Source: Allobosea sp. OK403 (lineage in GTDB: Bacteria > Pseudomonadota > Alphaproteobacteria > Rhizobiales > Beijerinckiaceae). Taken from it: a stretch of DNA of 64,000 nucleotides. Each line of letters starts with the position of its first letter. The first letter of the stretch is position 1. Below the pieces are notes generated by a model that worked only from the letters and a program-made list of their open reading frames with translations, had not been told where the DNA came from and did not search any database. Both the position numbers and the translations under genes were made by a program. The DNA lies in the NCBI RefSeq assembly GCF_900113835.1, contig NZ_FOQV01000003.1, positions 744,001-808,000 on the forward strand, read 5' to 3'. This document shows, piece after piece, positions 50,155 to 58,352 of the stretch.

Positions 50155-51477
50155 TTGTCCCAATCCACCTTCCTGAACCGGCAGGCCCTGTATTTGCGCC
50201 CCGACCCCGCCAGGGTCGTGGTGCGCCGGTTCGGCCCCCAGGCGGAGCCCAAGGATCTCAACCACACCGACAAGATCCGGGCGAACCATATCGTCGAACG
50301 GGTCCTGTCGCTCGATGCCGCAACGGCGGAGAGCCTGCTCGCGGAGGTGCTGGAGAATTTCAAGGGGCGGCATCGCAACCTGCTGGAACGGTTCGAGGCT
50401 CGCGCCGACGAGATGGAGGAGGCCTTCGCGGCGCATGGCGAGTTCACTCAGGTCCAGCGCCGGCTGGTCGGGTCCTATTTTCTGCATGAATATTCCTTCG
50501 AGGCGGCAGCGCTGTTCAACCCGAGCATCGTCTCGCATCCCGATCAATCCGGCGCTCCCCCGGGCGGGCGCCGCTTCGTCCTGAGCGTTCGCGCCGTTGG
50601 CGAGGGGCACATCTCGTCCCTGACCTTCCGCGCCGGCACGATCGCAGCCGATGGCAGCGTCAGCGTCGACCCGACATCGCGCCTGGCTTCTATCGCGACC
50701 TTGAGGAATCGGATGGCGCGCCTCGATGGCGAGGATGTCGAGGTCACCTTCTCCACCGACGGCGACATCAGCGAGCGGGTGATCTTCCCCGTGACCGCAG
50801 CCCAGTCGAACGGCATCGAGGATGCGCGCTTCGTCGCCTTCGAGGAGGACGGGGAGACTGTGTTCCGCGCGACCTACACCGCCTATAACGGCCGGGGCAT
50901 CCGCTCCGAATTGATCGAGACCAGCGATTTCCTGTCGTTCCGGATGTCACCGCTGCGCGGCTCGGCGGCCGTCAACAAGGGCATGGCGCTGTTTCCGCGC
51001 AAGATCAATGGCCGCTACGCCATGATCGCGCGGCAGGACAGCGAGAACCTCTACCTGATCTATTCCGACGATCTCCTCACCTGGGAGAGCGGCGGCGTTG
51101 CGCTGCTGAAACCGCAATTCCCGTGGGAATTCATCCAGATCGGCACCTGCGGCTCACCGATCGAGCTCGACGAAGGCTGGCTGCTTTTGACCCATGGCGT
51201 TGGGCCGGTCCGGAAATATTCGATCGGCGCGGTTCTTCTCGACAAGGCGGACCCGTCGAAGGTGCTAGCGCGCTCGCGCGAGCCCTTCGTCCGGCCCGAA
51301 CCCTCCGAGCGCGAAGGCTATGTTCCTAACGTCGTCTATACCTGCGGTGCGATACGCCATAACGACCAGATCATCCTGCCCTATGCCGTCTCCGACACCT
51401 TCTGCAATTTTGCGACGGTCAGGATCGCTGCGCTCCTGCAAGCCATGGAACGCCATGATGCGGGAATGGGCATATGA
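50155..51477 (+). CDS. GH130-family mannoside phosphorylase
   Basis: The 440-residue enzyme has the GH130 catalytic motif GIEDARF with Asp223 as likely general acid, and the family strands FRATYTAYNG, NGRYAMIARQD, LIYSDDLLTWE and GVGPVRKYSIGAVLLD. GH130 enzymes phosphorolyse or transglycosylate beta-mannosides with release of mannose-1-phosphate. A 120-residue N-terminal part (LNHTDKIRANHIVERVLSL) is longer than in minimal members. The start is TTG at 50155, directly after a 37-base gap from the GT4 fusion gene. Confidence 0.87.
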   Translation: MSQSTFLNRQALYLRPDPARVVVRRFGPQAEPKDLNHTDKIRANHIVERVLSLDAATAESLLAEVLENFKGRHRNLLERFEARADEMEEAFAAHGEFTQVQRRLVGSYFLHEYSFEAAALFNPSIVSHPDQSGAPPGGRRFVLSVRAVGEGHISSLTFRAGTIAADGSVSVDPTSRLASIATLRNRMARLDGEDVEVTFSTDGDISERVIFPVTAAQSNGIEDARFVAFEEDGETVFRATYTAYNGRGIRSELIETSDFLSFRMSPLRGSAAVNKGMALFPRKINGRYAMIARQDSENLYLIYSDDLLTWESGGVALLKPQFPWEFIQIGTCGSPIELDEGWLLLTHGVGPVRKYSIGAVLLDKADPSKVLARSREPFVRPEPSEREGYVPNVVYTCGAIRHNDQIILPYAVSDTFCNFATVRIAALLQAMERHDAGMGI

Positions 51478-51791
51478 CGGAGACGAACCACTTCCAGCAA
51501 GACAGTCCGGAAAATTGGCCTCTCCTGTCGAAAAGGGCATCGGATCGCATTGATTTCGATATGGTTTAGCTTGATCTCAGTAGCCAATTTTGAGGCTACT
51601 TCAAACTCTGGTAGCGTTGAAATTTGACTTACTGGACTTAATCACCTAGGTTGGCCTTGCCGATATTTGTCTGGTTGACTGTTTTTTCTCGCGCCTCGGC
51701 GCGTCTCTGACGAACTCCCTTTCGAAATCGTGCTGAACCCGTTGCGCATTCGCGTGATGGTCGACGAATATTATCAAAAGGAGAGTTCACT
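51478..51791. other. Leader region of the cold-shock gene
   Basis: The 300-base gap is less GC-rich than its surroundings. It holds an imperfect dyad AGTAGCC / GGCTACT at 51579-51600, and A/T-rich stretches around 51605-51690, then AAAAGGAGAG just before the start. Long, structured leaders are usual for cspA-type genes and probably give temperature-dependent translation. No other gene is evident. Confidence 0.5.
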
Positions 51792-52001
51792 ATGGCCACT
51801 GGCACAGTGAAATGGTTCAATTCCACCAAGGGCTTCGGCTTCATTCAGCCTGATGACGGCAGCCAGGACGTGTTCGTCCATATCTCTGCCGTCGAGCGCG
51901 CTGGAATGCGCGAGATCGTCGAAGGCCAGAAGCTCGGCTACGAGATGGTCAAGGACAATAAATCCGGCAAGATGTCCGCCGAACAGCTTCAGGCAGCCTA
52001 A
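51792..52001 (+). CDS. cspA: Cold-shock protein, CspA family
   Basis: The 69-residue OB-fold protein has both RNA-binding motifs, [11 protein letters not shown] and [13 protein letters not shown], after the usual [10 protein letters not shown] opening. It binds single-stranded RNA/DNA and melts mRNA secondary structure. AAGGAG lies 9 bases before the ATG, a long leader precedes it, and an intrinsic terminator follows at 52064-52093. It is a separate transcription unit inside the carbohydrate locus. Confidence 0.97.
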   Translation: MATGTVKWFNSTKGFGFIQPDDGSQDVFVHISAVERAGMREIVEGQKLGYEMVKDNKSGKMSAEQLQAA

Positions 52002-52063
52002 CCGCCATTCAACCTCGCCGGTGACCACGGATGTACTGGCATCGCACCGAGGATGAAGAACAT

Positions 52064-52093
52064 GAAAAGGCCAGGCTCACGCCTGGCCTTTTT
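52064..52093 (+). terminator. Rho-independent terminator of cspA
   Basis: AAAAGGCCAGGC, loop TCAC, GCCTGGCCTTTTTC: perfect 8-base GC core flanked by A and T runs. It ends the cold-shock transcript. Confidence 0.9.
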
Positions 52094-52120
52094 CATAGCG
52101 CTGGCCTCTGCCGCCGGCGC

Positions 52121-52180
52121 TAAAGCGCTTGTTCCTGCACTTTTATCACCCAAACCGGGCACCATTTCGCTCGAAATGCT
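52121..52180. repeat. Degenerate family C half-element
   Basis: TAAAGCGCTTG, CCGGGCACCATTTCGCTCGA and AATGCT are recognisable pieces of the second family C hairpin. It abuts the predicted start region of a small gene. Confidence 0.5.
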
Positions 52181-52198
52181 CCAACCAGGAGAAAGCAG

Positions 52199-52432
52199 CT
52201 GGCTGAAAACTCGAAATCCCGCATCCAGGCGGAAGCCGCATTCCTCAAGATCCAAACCCGCGCCTTGCCGGGCACTCGGATCATATCCGAGGCCGACATC
52301 GTCGATCTGGCCCGCGACGCCAACACCGCGAGGCTGAAAGAACTGCGGCTGAACAAGGAGGCTCTCGACCGTGCCGCCGCGACTGTTGTTCCGCCAAAGC
52401 TGAAAATGCGCAAGAACTCGACTTCGGCGTGA
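52199..52432 (+). CDS. Small basic hypothetical protein with unusual CTG start (77 aa)
   Basis: An open frame ends at TGA 52430-52432 and reads AENSKSRIQAEAAFLKIQ, then RDANTARLKELRLNKEAL and a basic tail PPKLKMRKNSTSA. This SKSR-x-QAEAxFLK...KTARLK.LRL plan is familiar from small rhizobial proteins of unknown function, as far as I recall. There is no ATG, GTG or TTG in a sensible place; AGGAGA at 52187-52192 lies six bases before CTG 52199, which I take as the start. The upstream repeat may have displaced the original start, making this a possible pseudogene. Confidence 0.5.
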   Translation: MAENSKSRIQAEAAFLKIQTRALPGTRIISEADIVDLARDANTARLKELRLNKEALDRAAATVVPPKLKMRKNSTSA

Positions 52433-52513
52433 CATGGACGAGTGCGTTCTTCGAGACGCGCCTGGCGGCCTCGTTCACGCCTGTTGCCTCGCTTCTACTG
52501 ATGGGATTCTGCC

Positions 52514-52783
52514 TTGGACATCGACGTTACACCAAAACTCGACGAAGCAGCCTGGTTGCTGACTGACCTGCTCGGCCGGCCCATGGGGCATGTCGCGGAG
52601 GAACCTGCCGGTGAATTCAGGATCCATCCCGCTGGTCAGGCGCTGCTGACGATGAAGGCGATGAAATGCGGCCCCTTCAGAACACTCGATGATGCCTTGG
52701 CCGAGATCGAACTCTTTACCCGGGGCACCTGCAGGCGAGTCTTGGGCGGCGATCCGCCGACAGAGGCAGACGCGGCCTCCTAG
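52514..52783 (+). CDS. Small hypothetical protein (89 aa)
   Basis: The frame reads MDIDVTPKLDEAAWLLTDLL from TTG 52514, then HVAEEPAGEFRIHPAGQALL and a C-terminal ELFTRGTCRRVLGG. Composition looks protein-like and soluble; no domain is known to me. Its stop TAG (52781-52783) is formed by the first bases of a family C repeat, so the natural C-terminus may have been altered by the insertion. Confidence 0.55.
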   Translation: MDIDVTPKLDEAAWLLTDLLGRPMGHVAEEPAGEFRIHPAGQALLTMKAMKCGPFRTLDDALAEIELFTRGTCRRVLGGDPPTEADAAS

Positions 52784-52885
52784 AGCAATTTCCGATCCAG
52801 TTGGATCGTTCAATTGCTCTAGCTCTTTGTTTTAACGCGTTTTCTTGACGCAAACCGGCATCCACTTCGCTCGAAAATGCTCTAA
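52781..52885. repeat. CCGGT-core palindrome, family C
   Basis: TAGAGCAATTTCCGATCCAG / TTGGATCGTTCAATTGCTCTA, then AACGCGTTTTCTTGACGC, CCGGCATCCAC, TTCGCTCGAAAATGCTCTA. It provides the TAG stop of the preceding small gene and touches the TAA stop of the convergent one. Confidence 0.8.
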
Positions 52886-53166
52886 GCCGGGTGTCGCTTG
52901 GCTGGAGTGCCTGCAGGCAGATTGATGAGCTTGGCCTTTCGCGAGGCTTTTGCCTCCTCCGATACCGGCATGGTGGACAGCGTCTTGTCGATGTGACGGC
53001 TTGCGACGGCCCGCGCCTTCAACTGCTGGCGCTTGCGGGTGACATTGCCGGGCGCATCCGCCGGTTGCGACAGATCCATATCATGGGCGATGGCCGGGTT
53101 GTCCGGCTCCATTGCCTGATCAGCGAGAGCGGGGCGGATTATCTTGATAGCGATAGAATTGGTCAT
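52882..53166 (-). CDS. Small basic hypothetical protein (94 aa)
   Basis: The frame reads MTNSIAIKIIRPALADQAME, then DMDLSQPADAPGNVTRKRQQ and a basic end KASRKAKLINLPAGTPAKRH. It has no recognisable domain, transmembrane segment or signal peptide. The final codon region enters the repeat at 52882. The gene lies between the 89-aa gene (convergent) and the GH13 gene (divergent). Confidence 0.45.
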   Translation of the reverse strand: MTNSIAIKIIRPALADQAMEPDNPAIAHDMDLSQPADAPGNVTRKRQQLKARAVASRHIDKTLSTMPVSEEAKASRKAKLINLPAGTPAKRHPA

Positions 53167-53402
53167 TAGGAGTCAATGATCAGCACGCCGTTTTGTTCCG
53201 GTTTTCGGTAGAATTTCTGACCTCACCGAATTGATGCGAGAGCACAAACAAGAACTGCTAAGGTTCCGGTCAGGTGATGACCGTTCGCGGGCGCGCCGGG
53301 ACCAGCGCCCTGCCGGCGCCCCGATCAAGGTCTCCGCCTCGCGCGGTCCGGGTTTCAGAAAGCCTCAATCATGGTCATCGGCACGCCCAGAGCCCCGTTC
53401 GC

Positions 53403-55115
53403 ATGACCGCCCCATGGTGGCGGGCGGGCGTGATCTACCAGATCTATCCGCGCTCCTTCCAGGATACGGATGGCGACGGCATAGGCGATCTCAAGGGCAT
53501 CGCGCGGCGGCTCGACTATCTCGCCGGCCTCGGCATCGACGCGATCTGGATCTCGCCGATCTATCCCTCGCCAATGGCCGATTTCGGCTATGACGTCGCC
53601 GATTATTGCGGGGTCGATCCGCGTTTCGGCACGCTCGCCGATTTCGACGAGCTGCTGGACCAGGTCCATGCTCGCGGGCTCAAGCTCCTGCTCGACTTCG
53701 TGCCCAATCACAGCTCCGACCAGCACCCATGGTTCGTCGAGAGCCGCGCCTCGCGCCTCAATCCGAAACGGGACTGGTATCTCTGGCGCGATCCTGCTCC
53801 CGATGGCGGGCCGCCCAATAACTGGATCAGCGATTTCGGCGGCTCGGCCTGGGAGTGGGACGAGGCCACCGGGCAATATTACTACCATGCCTTCCTGAAG
53901 CAGCAGCCGGACCTCAACTGGCGCAATCCCGCCGTGCAGGCGGCGATGCATGAGGTGATGCGCTTCTGGTTCGACCGCGGTGTCGATGGTTTCCGCATCG
54001 ACGTGCTCTGGCACATGATCAAGGCGGCGGATTTCCCCGACAATCCGCCCAATCCGGACTATCGCCCCGGCATGGGCGAGATGCACCGCGTGCTCCAGCT
54101 TCACTCGGCCGACCAGCCCGAGATCCATGCGATCGCCGCCGGCATGCGCGCCCTCGCCGACGGTTATGGCGCAAGAGGGCAAGATCACGTCGCATTCGGG
54201 CGGAACCGCCCGAATGCGAAAAACATGATCGATTCTAAAAGTTTAGAGCATTGCTCACGCAAAAAACCGGTACCCATTTTTTCGCGCAATGCTCTAGGCG
54301 AGCGCCTGCTCATAGGCGAGATTTACCTGCCGCTCGATCGTCTGATGGACTATTACGGCGGAGCGCAAGCCGGCGTGCAGCTGCCTTTCAACTTCCAGCT
54401 GATCGATGCGCCATGGCAGGCGCGCGCGCTTGCGACCCTGATCGCCAATTATGAGGCCGCTCTCCCACCGGGCGGCTGGCCGAACTGGGTGCTCGGCAAT
54501 CATGATCGGCAGCGCATCGCCAGCAAGCGCGGCGAGGCCCAGGCCCGCATCGCTGCGATGCTGCTGCTGACGCTGCGCGGCACACCCACCCTCTATTATG
54601 GCGACGAGCTGGGCCTGAGCGATGTTCCAATTCCGCCCGCGCAGCTCCAGGACCCTCGCGAATTGCGCGAGCCCGGGCTCGGCCTGGGCCGCGAGCCGGT
54701 TCGGACGCCGATGCCATGGGACGCCGGCGCGCATGCCGGCTTCAGCACGGTCTCACCCTGGCTGCCGCTCAATGCCGACTGGCCGATGCGCAATGTCGCG
54801 GGGATGGCAGAAGAGCCCGCTTCGATCCTGACGCTCTATCGCCAGTTGCTGGCGCTCAGGCGGGCGCATCCGGCATTGGCGATCGGTGATTTCAGTTTGC
54901 TGGACTCCGAGGGCGATGTGCTCGCCTATGAGCGCCGCTACGAGGCGCAAGCGCTGATCGTGGCGCTCAATCTCGGGGGAAGCGAACAGCGCCTGACCCT
55001 GCCGCCTTGGGCCAGCGGGCACCGGCCGATCCTGTCGACGCGTGGCGAGGCGCCGCGCGTCGAAAGCCATGTGCTGCGGCTACGAGCGGATGAGGGTGTG
55101 ATCCTCGCGGCCTGA
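53403..55115 (+). CDS. GH13 alpha-glucosidase with a repeat-derived internal insert
   Basis: The 570-residue enzyme opens WWRAGVIYQIYPRSFQDTDG, and has DFVPNHSSDQHPWF, nucleophile Asp200 in DGFRIDVLWH, acid/base Glu306 in LLIGEIYLPL, and stabiliser Asp368 in LGNHDRQR. It is an exo-acting alpha-glucosidase/oligo-1,6-glucosidase-like enzyme, cytosolic. Residues about 261-298 are translated from a 113-bp palindromic repeat (54183-54295) without a stop codon. The Asp200-Glu306 spacing is about 37 residues longer than I recall for the related Halomonas GH13_23 enzyme, while Glu306-Asp368 is normal. The insert lies in the link before strand beta5, so the barrel could remain functional. The start is ATG 53403. 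Confidence 0.88.
   Translation: MTAPWWRAGVIYQIYPRSFQDTDGDGIGDLKGIARRLDYLAGLGIDAIWISPIYPSPMADFGYDVADYCGVDPRFGTLADFDELLDQVHARGLKLLLDFVPNHSSDQHPWFVESRASRLNPKRDWYLWRDPAPDGGPPNNWISDFGGSAWEWDEATGQYYYHAFLKQQPDLNWRNPAVQAAMHEVMRFWFDRGVDGFRIDVLWHMIKAADFPDNPPNPDYRPGMGEMHRVLQLHSADQPEIHAIAAGMRALADGYGARGQDHVAFGRNRPNAKNMIDSKSLEHCSRKKPVPIFSRNALGERLLIGEIYLPLDRLMDYYGGAQAGVQLPFNFQLIDAPWQARALATLIANYEAALPPGGWPNWVLGNHDRQRIASKRGEAQARIAAMLLLTLRGTPTLYYGDELGLSDVPIPPAQLQDPRELREPGLGLGREPVRTPMPWDAGAHAGFSTVSPWLPLNADWPMRNVAGMAEEPASILTLYRQLLALRRAHPALAIGDFSLLDSEGDVLAYERRYEAQALIVALNLGGSEQRLTLPPWASGHRPILSTRGEAPRVESHVLRLRADEGVILAA
54183..54295. repeat. 113-bp double-hairpin palindromic element, copy 2 (inside a gene)
   Basis: It has the same length and plan as 14148-14260. 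First stem GCATTCGGGCG / CGCCCGAATGC is perfect; compared with the other copy A/T was exchanged for G/C on both arms. Second hairpin AGAGCATTGC / GCAATGCTCT is intact. It is read in the frame giving FGRNRPNAKNMIDSK, then KKPVPIFSRNAL. One other frame contains TAA or TGA, so an open frame is not automatic. Confidence 0.92.
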
Positions 55116-55152
55116 TCGCAGTTTTTAGAGCGTTTTCGGGAAGGACGACGAT

Positions 55153-56160
55153 TTGCGTATCGCCATGCTGGCGCCGATCTCCTGGCGCACCCCGCCGCGC
55201 CATTACGGTCCATGGGAGTTGGTGACGAGCCTGTTGACCGAGGCGCTGGTGGCGCGTGGCCTCGATGTCACTCTATTTGCCACCAGGGATAGCTGGACGG
55301 CGGGTACTCTGGCTGGTGTCTGCCCGGCTCCTTATTCCGAAGACCCCAGCATCGACGCCAAGGTCTGGGAGATGCTCCATGTCGCCCATGTCTTCGAGCG
55401 CGCCGGCGAGTTCGATCTGATCCACAACCAGGCCGATTTCGTGCCCCTGGCCTTCTCGCGGCTGGTGGAAACTCCGATGGTGACGACGATCCACGGCTTC
55501 TCCTCGGAGCGCATCCTGCCGGCCTTCAAGGCCTATCAGGACCGCGTCCACTATGTCGCGATCAGCGCCGCCGACCGGCACCCGGATCTGCGCTATGCGG
55601 CGACGATCCATCACGGCATCCGGCTGGAGGACTTTCCGTTCGATCCGGTGGGTGGCGCAGACCTGCTCTTCTTTGGCCGCATCCACCCCGACAAGGGCGC
55701 AGCCGAGGCGATCGCCACCGCCCGCCGGTCAGGCAGGCGGCTCGTCATGGCGGGCATCGTCCAGGATCAGAGCTATCACGCCGAACATGTTGCGCCGGCG
55801 CTCGACGGCCACCGCATCGATTATCTCGGCCCGATCGGCGGAGACGTCCGCACCAAAACCCTGGGCTCGGCGCGGGCGCTGCTCCACCTGATCAATTTCG
55901 AGGAACCGTTCGGGTTGTCAGTCGTGGAGGCGCTCGCCTGCGGTACGCCGGTCATCGCCTCCAGGCGCGGCTCGATGCCGGAGCTGATCGAGCATGGCGT
56001 GACTGGCTTCCTGGTCGACAGCGTCGATGAAGCCGTCGAGGCGGTCGGCCGGATTGGCGAGATCGATCGCGCCGCCTGCCGGGCATCGGTCGCCGCGCGC
56101 TTCACGGTGGATCGCATGGCGGATCGATACTGGGAGCTCTATCGATCGCTCCTAGCCTGA
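55153..56160 (+). CDS. GT4-family glycosyltransferase
   Basis: The 335-residue GT-B enzyme opens RIAMLAPISWRTPPRHYGPW, has FDLIHNQADFVPLAF, TTIHGFSSERI, IHHGIRLEDFPF, LFFGRIHPDKGAAEAI and the donor-binding EEPFGLSVVEALACGTPVIA. Predicted to transfer a hexose from a nucleotide sugar. TTG at 55153 is the likely start. It follows the GH13 gene by 37 bases, so both may act on the same glucan or glycoside. Acceptor unknown. Confidence 0.9.
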   Translation: MRIAMLAPISWRTPPRHYGPWELVTSLLTEALVARGLDVTLFATRDSWTAGTLAGVCPAPYSEDPSIDAKVWEMLHVAHVFERAGEFDLIHNQADFVPLAFSRLVETPMVTTIHGFSSERILPAFKAYQDRVHYVAISAADRHPDLRYAATIHHGIRLEDFPFDPVGGADLLFFGRIHPDKGAAEAIATARRSGRRLVMAGIVQDQSYHAEHVAPALDGHRIDYLGPIGGDVRTKTLGSARALLHLINFEEPFGLSVVEALACGTPVIASRRGSMPELIEHGVTGFLVDSVDEAVEAVGRIGEIDRAACRASVAARFTVDRMADRYWELYRSLLA

Positions 56161-56230
56161 TGGCCCGGCCTTGCGAATGAGGCCTCTCCCCCGGAGTTCT
56201 TTTGAATTTCCGCTCGGCGAGTGAGACCGC

Positions 56231-56252
56231 CTCCGGGCGCTAACGCCCGGAG
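56231..56252. terminator. Hairpin between the GT4 gene and tRNA-Ser
   Basis: CTCCGGGCG, loop CTAA, CGCCCGGAG: perfect 9-base stem. It has no T run, but it is downstream of both the plus-strand GT4 gene and the minus-strand tRNA and could serve either. Confidence 0.5.
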
Positions 56253-56305
56253 ACTCCGCCGATTTCGGCGCAGCCTGCTGCAAATATGGGAGGTTGAGAA
56301 TTAAC

Positions 56306-56395
56306 TGGCGGACAGGGCGGGATTCGAACCCGCGATACGGTTTCCCGTATACACACTTTCCAGGCGTGCGCCTTCAACCACTCGGCCACCTGTCC
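56306..56395 (-). tRNA. tRNA-Ser (anticodon GGA)
   Basis: On the minus strand the 90-base gene starts GGACAGGTGGCCGAGTGG, has the anticodon loop CTGGAAA (anticodon GGA at 56359-56361), a long variable arm ATACGGGAAACCGTAT, the T-arm GCGGGTTCGAATCCCGC, the acceptor partner CCTGTCC, discriminator G and an encoded CCA. The long variable arm confirms the serine class. It reads UCC/UCU codons. Confidence 0.97.
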
Positions 56396-56569
56396 GGCGC
56401 GCTGCTTATGACCGCCGAGCCGGCTTCTTTCAAGGGCCGATCGCAAGGCTTTTCACAGTTCGTGCGAATGAGGCACTCGCACCCGTTGCAAAGGCCTGTC
56501 GGAATGGGCACATCGGGCTGGGGCTGGCCCCGATCCCGGCATGCGGGCTCGGTTGCGCGCGAGGGTGCG

Positions 56570-56893
56570 ATGGTGCGGTTTCTGCTTCGGCTGCTGGGCT
56601 ATGTCCTGATCGCGGCCGGCTTTGTCTCTCTCGTTATCGACGGCGCACGCTCGATCGCCAATTCAGCGCTGCAATTCACCCCACTCAGCGCCACGCTCTC
56701 GACCCTGCTCGGCGAACGCTACCAATCGCTGCAGCCGGCGATCGAGCGCAATCTTCACCCGCTGCTCTGGGACCCCGTGCTGCTCAATCTGATGCGTTCG
56801 CCGACCGCACTGGCGGCGCTCCTGCTGGGCTTCCTGCTGCTCAGGCTCGGCGCGCGGCCGGAACCGACGATCGGCATCGTCACGCGACGGTGA
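56570..56893 (+). CDS. Small membrane protein (107 aa)
   Basis: The product starts [20 protein letters not shown] with one membrane segment, has a hydrophilic middle ([23 protein letters not shown]), and a second membrane segment ([15 protein letters not shown]). This two-helix layout is seen in many rhizobial proteins of unknown function that lie beside tRNA-Ser. It is just upstream of msrA. Start ATG 56570 is chosen because codons before it overlap tRNA flanking sequence. Confidence 0.7.
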   Translation: MVRFLLRLLGYVLIAAGFVSLVIDGARSIANSALQFTPLSATLSTLLGERYQSLQPAIERNLHPLLWDPVLLNLMRSPTALAALLLGFLLLRLGARPEPTIGIVTRR

Positions 56894-56976
56894 AGCACCG
56901 CGCGCGGATTCATGCCCTGTCGAAACAGCCTCCGCATGCCTATCTTGGTGGCCGACAGCAAGAGAGGGAGCCTGAG

Positions 56977-57633
56977 ATGTTCTTCCAGCGCAAAAAGACC
57001 GCCCTGCCCCAGGCCGATGAGGCGCTGCCCGGCCGGCCGCAGGCGATTGCGACCGCCGAGCGGCATTTTCTCAGCAAGCGCCCGCTGCAGGGCCCCTATC
57101 CCGAGGGGCTGGAGACCGCTGTTTTCGGCATCGGCTGCTTCTGGGGGGCGGAGCGCAAGTTCTGGCAGATCGAGGACGGCATCTGGGTCACCGCGGTCGG
57201 CTATACCGGTGGCCTGACCCCCAACCCGAGCTATGAGGAGGTCTGCTCGGGCATGACCGGGCATAACGAGGTCGTGCGCGTGGTCTATGATCCCGCCAAG
57301 CTGCCCTATGAGATGCTGCTCAAGACCTTCTGGGAGAATCACGACCCGACCCAGGGCATGCGCCAGGGCAACGATATCGGCACGCAATATCGCTCCGGCA
57401 TCTATGTCACCACAGCCGCGCAGCGCGAGACCGCCGAACGCTCCAAGGCCGACTATCAGCAGGCGCTCAGCCAGCGTGGCTATGGCTCGATCACCACCGA
57501 GATCCTCGACGCGCCGGAGTTCTACTTCGCCGAGGACTACCACCAGCAATATCTCGCCAAGAACCCGGCAGGCTATTGCGGGCTGGGCGGCACCGGCGTC
57601 GCCTGCCAGATCGGCCTCAGTGTCGAAGCCTGA
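56977..57633 (+). CDS. msrA: Peptide-methionine (S)-S-oxide reductase MsrA
   Basis: The 218-residue enzyme has catalytic Cys54 in [14 protein letters not shown], then [15 protein letters not shown] [34 protein letters not shown] and [22 protein letters not shown]-terminal resolving Cys residues lie in [12 protein letters not shown]. It reduces methionine-S-sulfoxide in proteins. AGAGAGGGAG lies before ATG 56977. An intrinsic-type hairpin follows. Confidence 0.96.
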   Translation: MFFQRKKTALPQADEALPGRPQAIATAERHFLSKRPLQGPYPEGLETAVFGIGCFWGAERKFWQIEDGIWVTAVGYTGGLTPNPSYEEVCSGMTGHNEVVRVVYDPAKLPYEMLLKTFWENHDPTQGMRQGNDIGTQYRSGIYVTTAAQRETAERSKADYQQALSQRGYGSITTEILDAPEFYFAEDYHQQYLAKNPAGYCGLGGTGVACQIGLSVEA

Positions 57634-57672
57634 CGAAAACGCTGTTCGGGCAGCCGCGTGACGCGACCGGAG

Positions 57673-57704
57673 CGAGGCCCCGCAGGCTTGCCTGCGGGGC
57701 CTCT
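57673..57704 (+). terminator. Hairpin after msrA
   Basis: GAGGCCCCGCAGG, loop CTTG, CCTGCGGGGCCTC: perfect 13-base stem followed by TTCACG. The T run is poor but the stem is very stable, and it separates msrA from the next gene. Confidence 0.7.
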
Positions 57705-57726
57705 TCACGTCATGGCAGGAGGCGGA

Positions 57727-58314
57727 GTGGATATCAGGGGGCCTAGGGTGGCACAGCATCAGACCGAAGCGGAAACCGCAGCCGATTTCACGCCATCAGG
57801 TCCTGAGCGCGCCCTGGAGACCTTCCTCTCGGCCAGCCGCTGGCTGCTGGCGCCGTTCTATGTGCTGCTCGTCGTCGCGCTTGGCGGCCTGCTGGTGAAG
57901 GCGCTGCAGGAGGCCTGGCACTTCATCAGCCATGTCTTCTCCGCGACCGAATCCGACGTGATCCTCGGCGTGCTCTCGCTGGTCGACCTGACCTTCACAG
58001 GCTCGCTGATCGTCATCGTGATCTTCTCCGGCTATGAGAACTTCGTCTCGAAGATCGATCCGAAGGCGCATCGCGACTGGCCGGAATGGATGTCGCAGAT
58101 CGACTTCTCCGGCCTCAAGCTGAAGCTGATCTCCTCGATCGTCGCGATCTCGGCGATTCAGGTGCTGAAGGCCTTCATGAATGTGAAGGCTTCCTCCGAC
58201 CGCGACCTGATGTGGCTCGTCGCGATCCATGTCGTCTTCGTGGTGTCGGGGCTGGTGATGGCCTGGACCGACAGGATCTCCGGCGAGGGGCATGGCGGCT
58301 CAGGCGGGCACTAG
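57727..58314 (+). CDS. YqhA/UPF0114-family integral membrane protein
   Basis: The protein has three to four membrane segments with the family motif SRWLLAPFYVLLVVALGGLL, ILGVLSLVDLTFTGSLIVIVIFSGYENFVS, and LKLISSIVAISAIQVLKAFM. E. coli YqhA has the same order. Function is unknown. GTG 57727 follows AGGAGG; GTG 57748 (after GGGGG) is an equally good start, and the ATG at 57712 is too close to the terminator. The TAG stop is again the beginning of a TAGAGC word. Confidence 0.88.
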   Translation: MDIRGPRVAQHQTEAETAADFTPSGPERALETFLSASRWLLAPFYVLLVVALGGLLVKALQEAWHFISHVFSATESDVILGVLSLVDLTFTGSLIVIVIFSGYENFVSKIDPKAHRDWPEWMSQIDFSGLKLKLISSIVAISAIQVLKAFMNVKASSDRDLMWLVAIHVVFVVSGLVMAWTDRISGEGHGGSGGH

Positions 58315-58352
58315 AGCCGGATGCGACAGGCAAACTCCGTCGCCTGCGCAAC

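Noticed and set aside
56306..56395. tRNA-Ser as an attachment site for a genomic island
   Set aside because: No integrase gene and no direct repeat of the tRNA 3' end was seen in the window.
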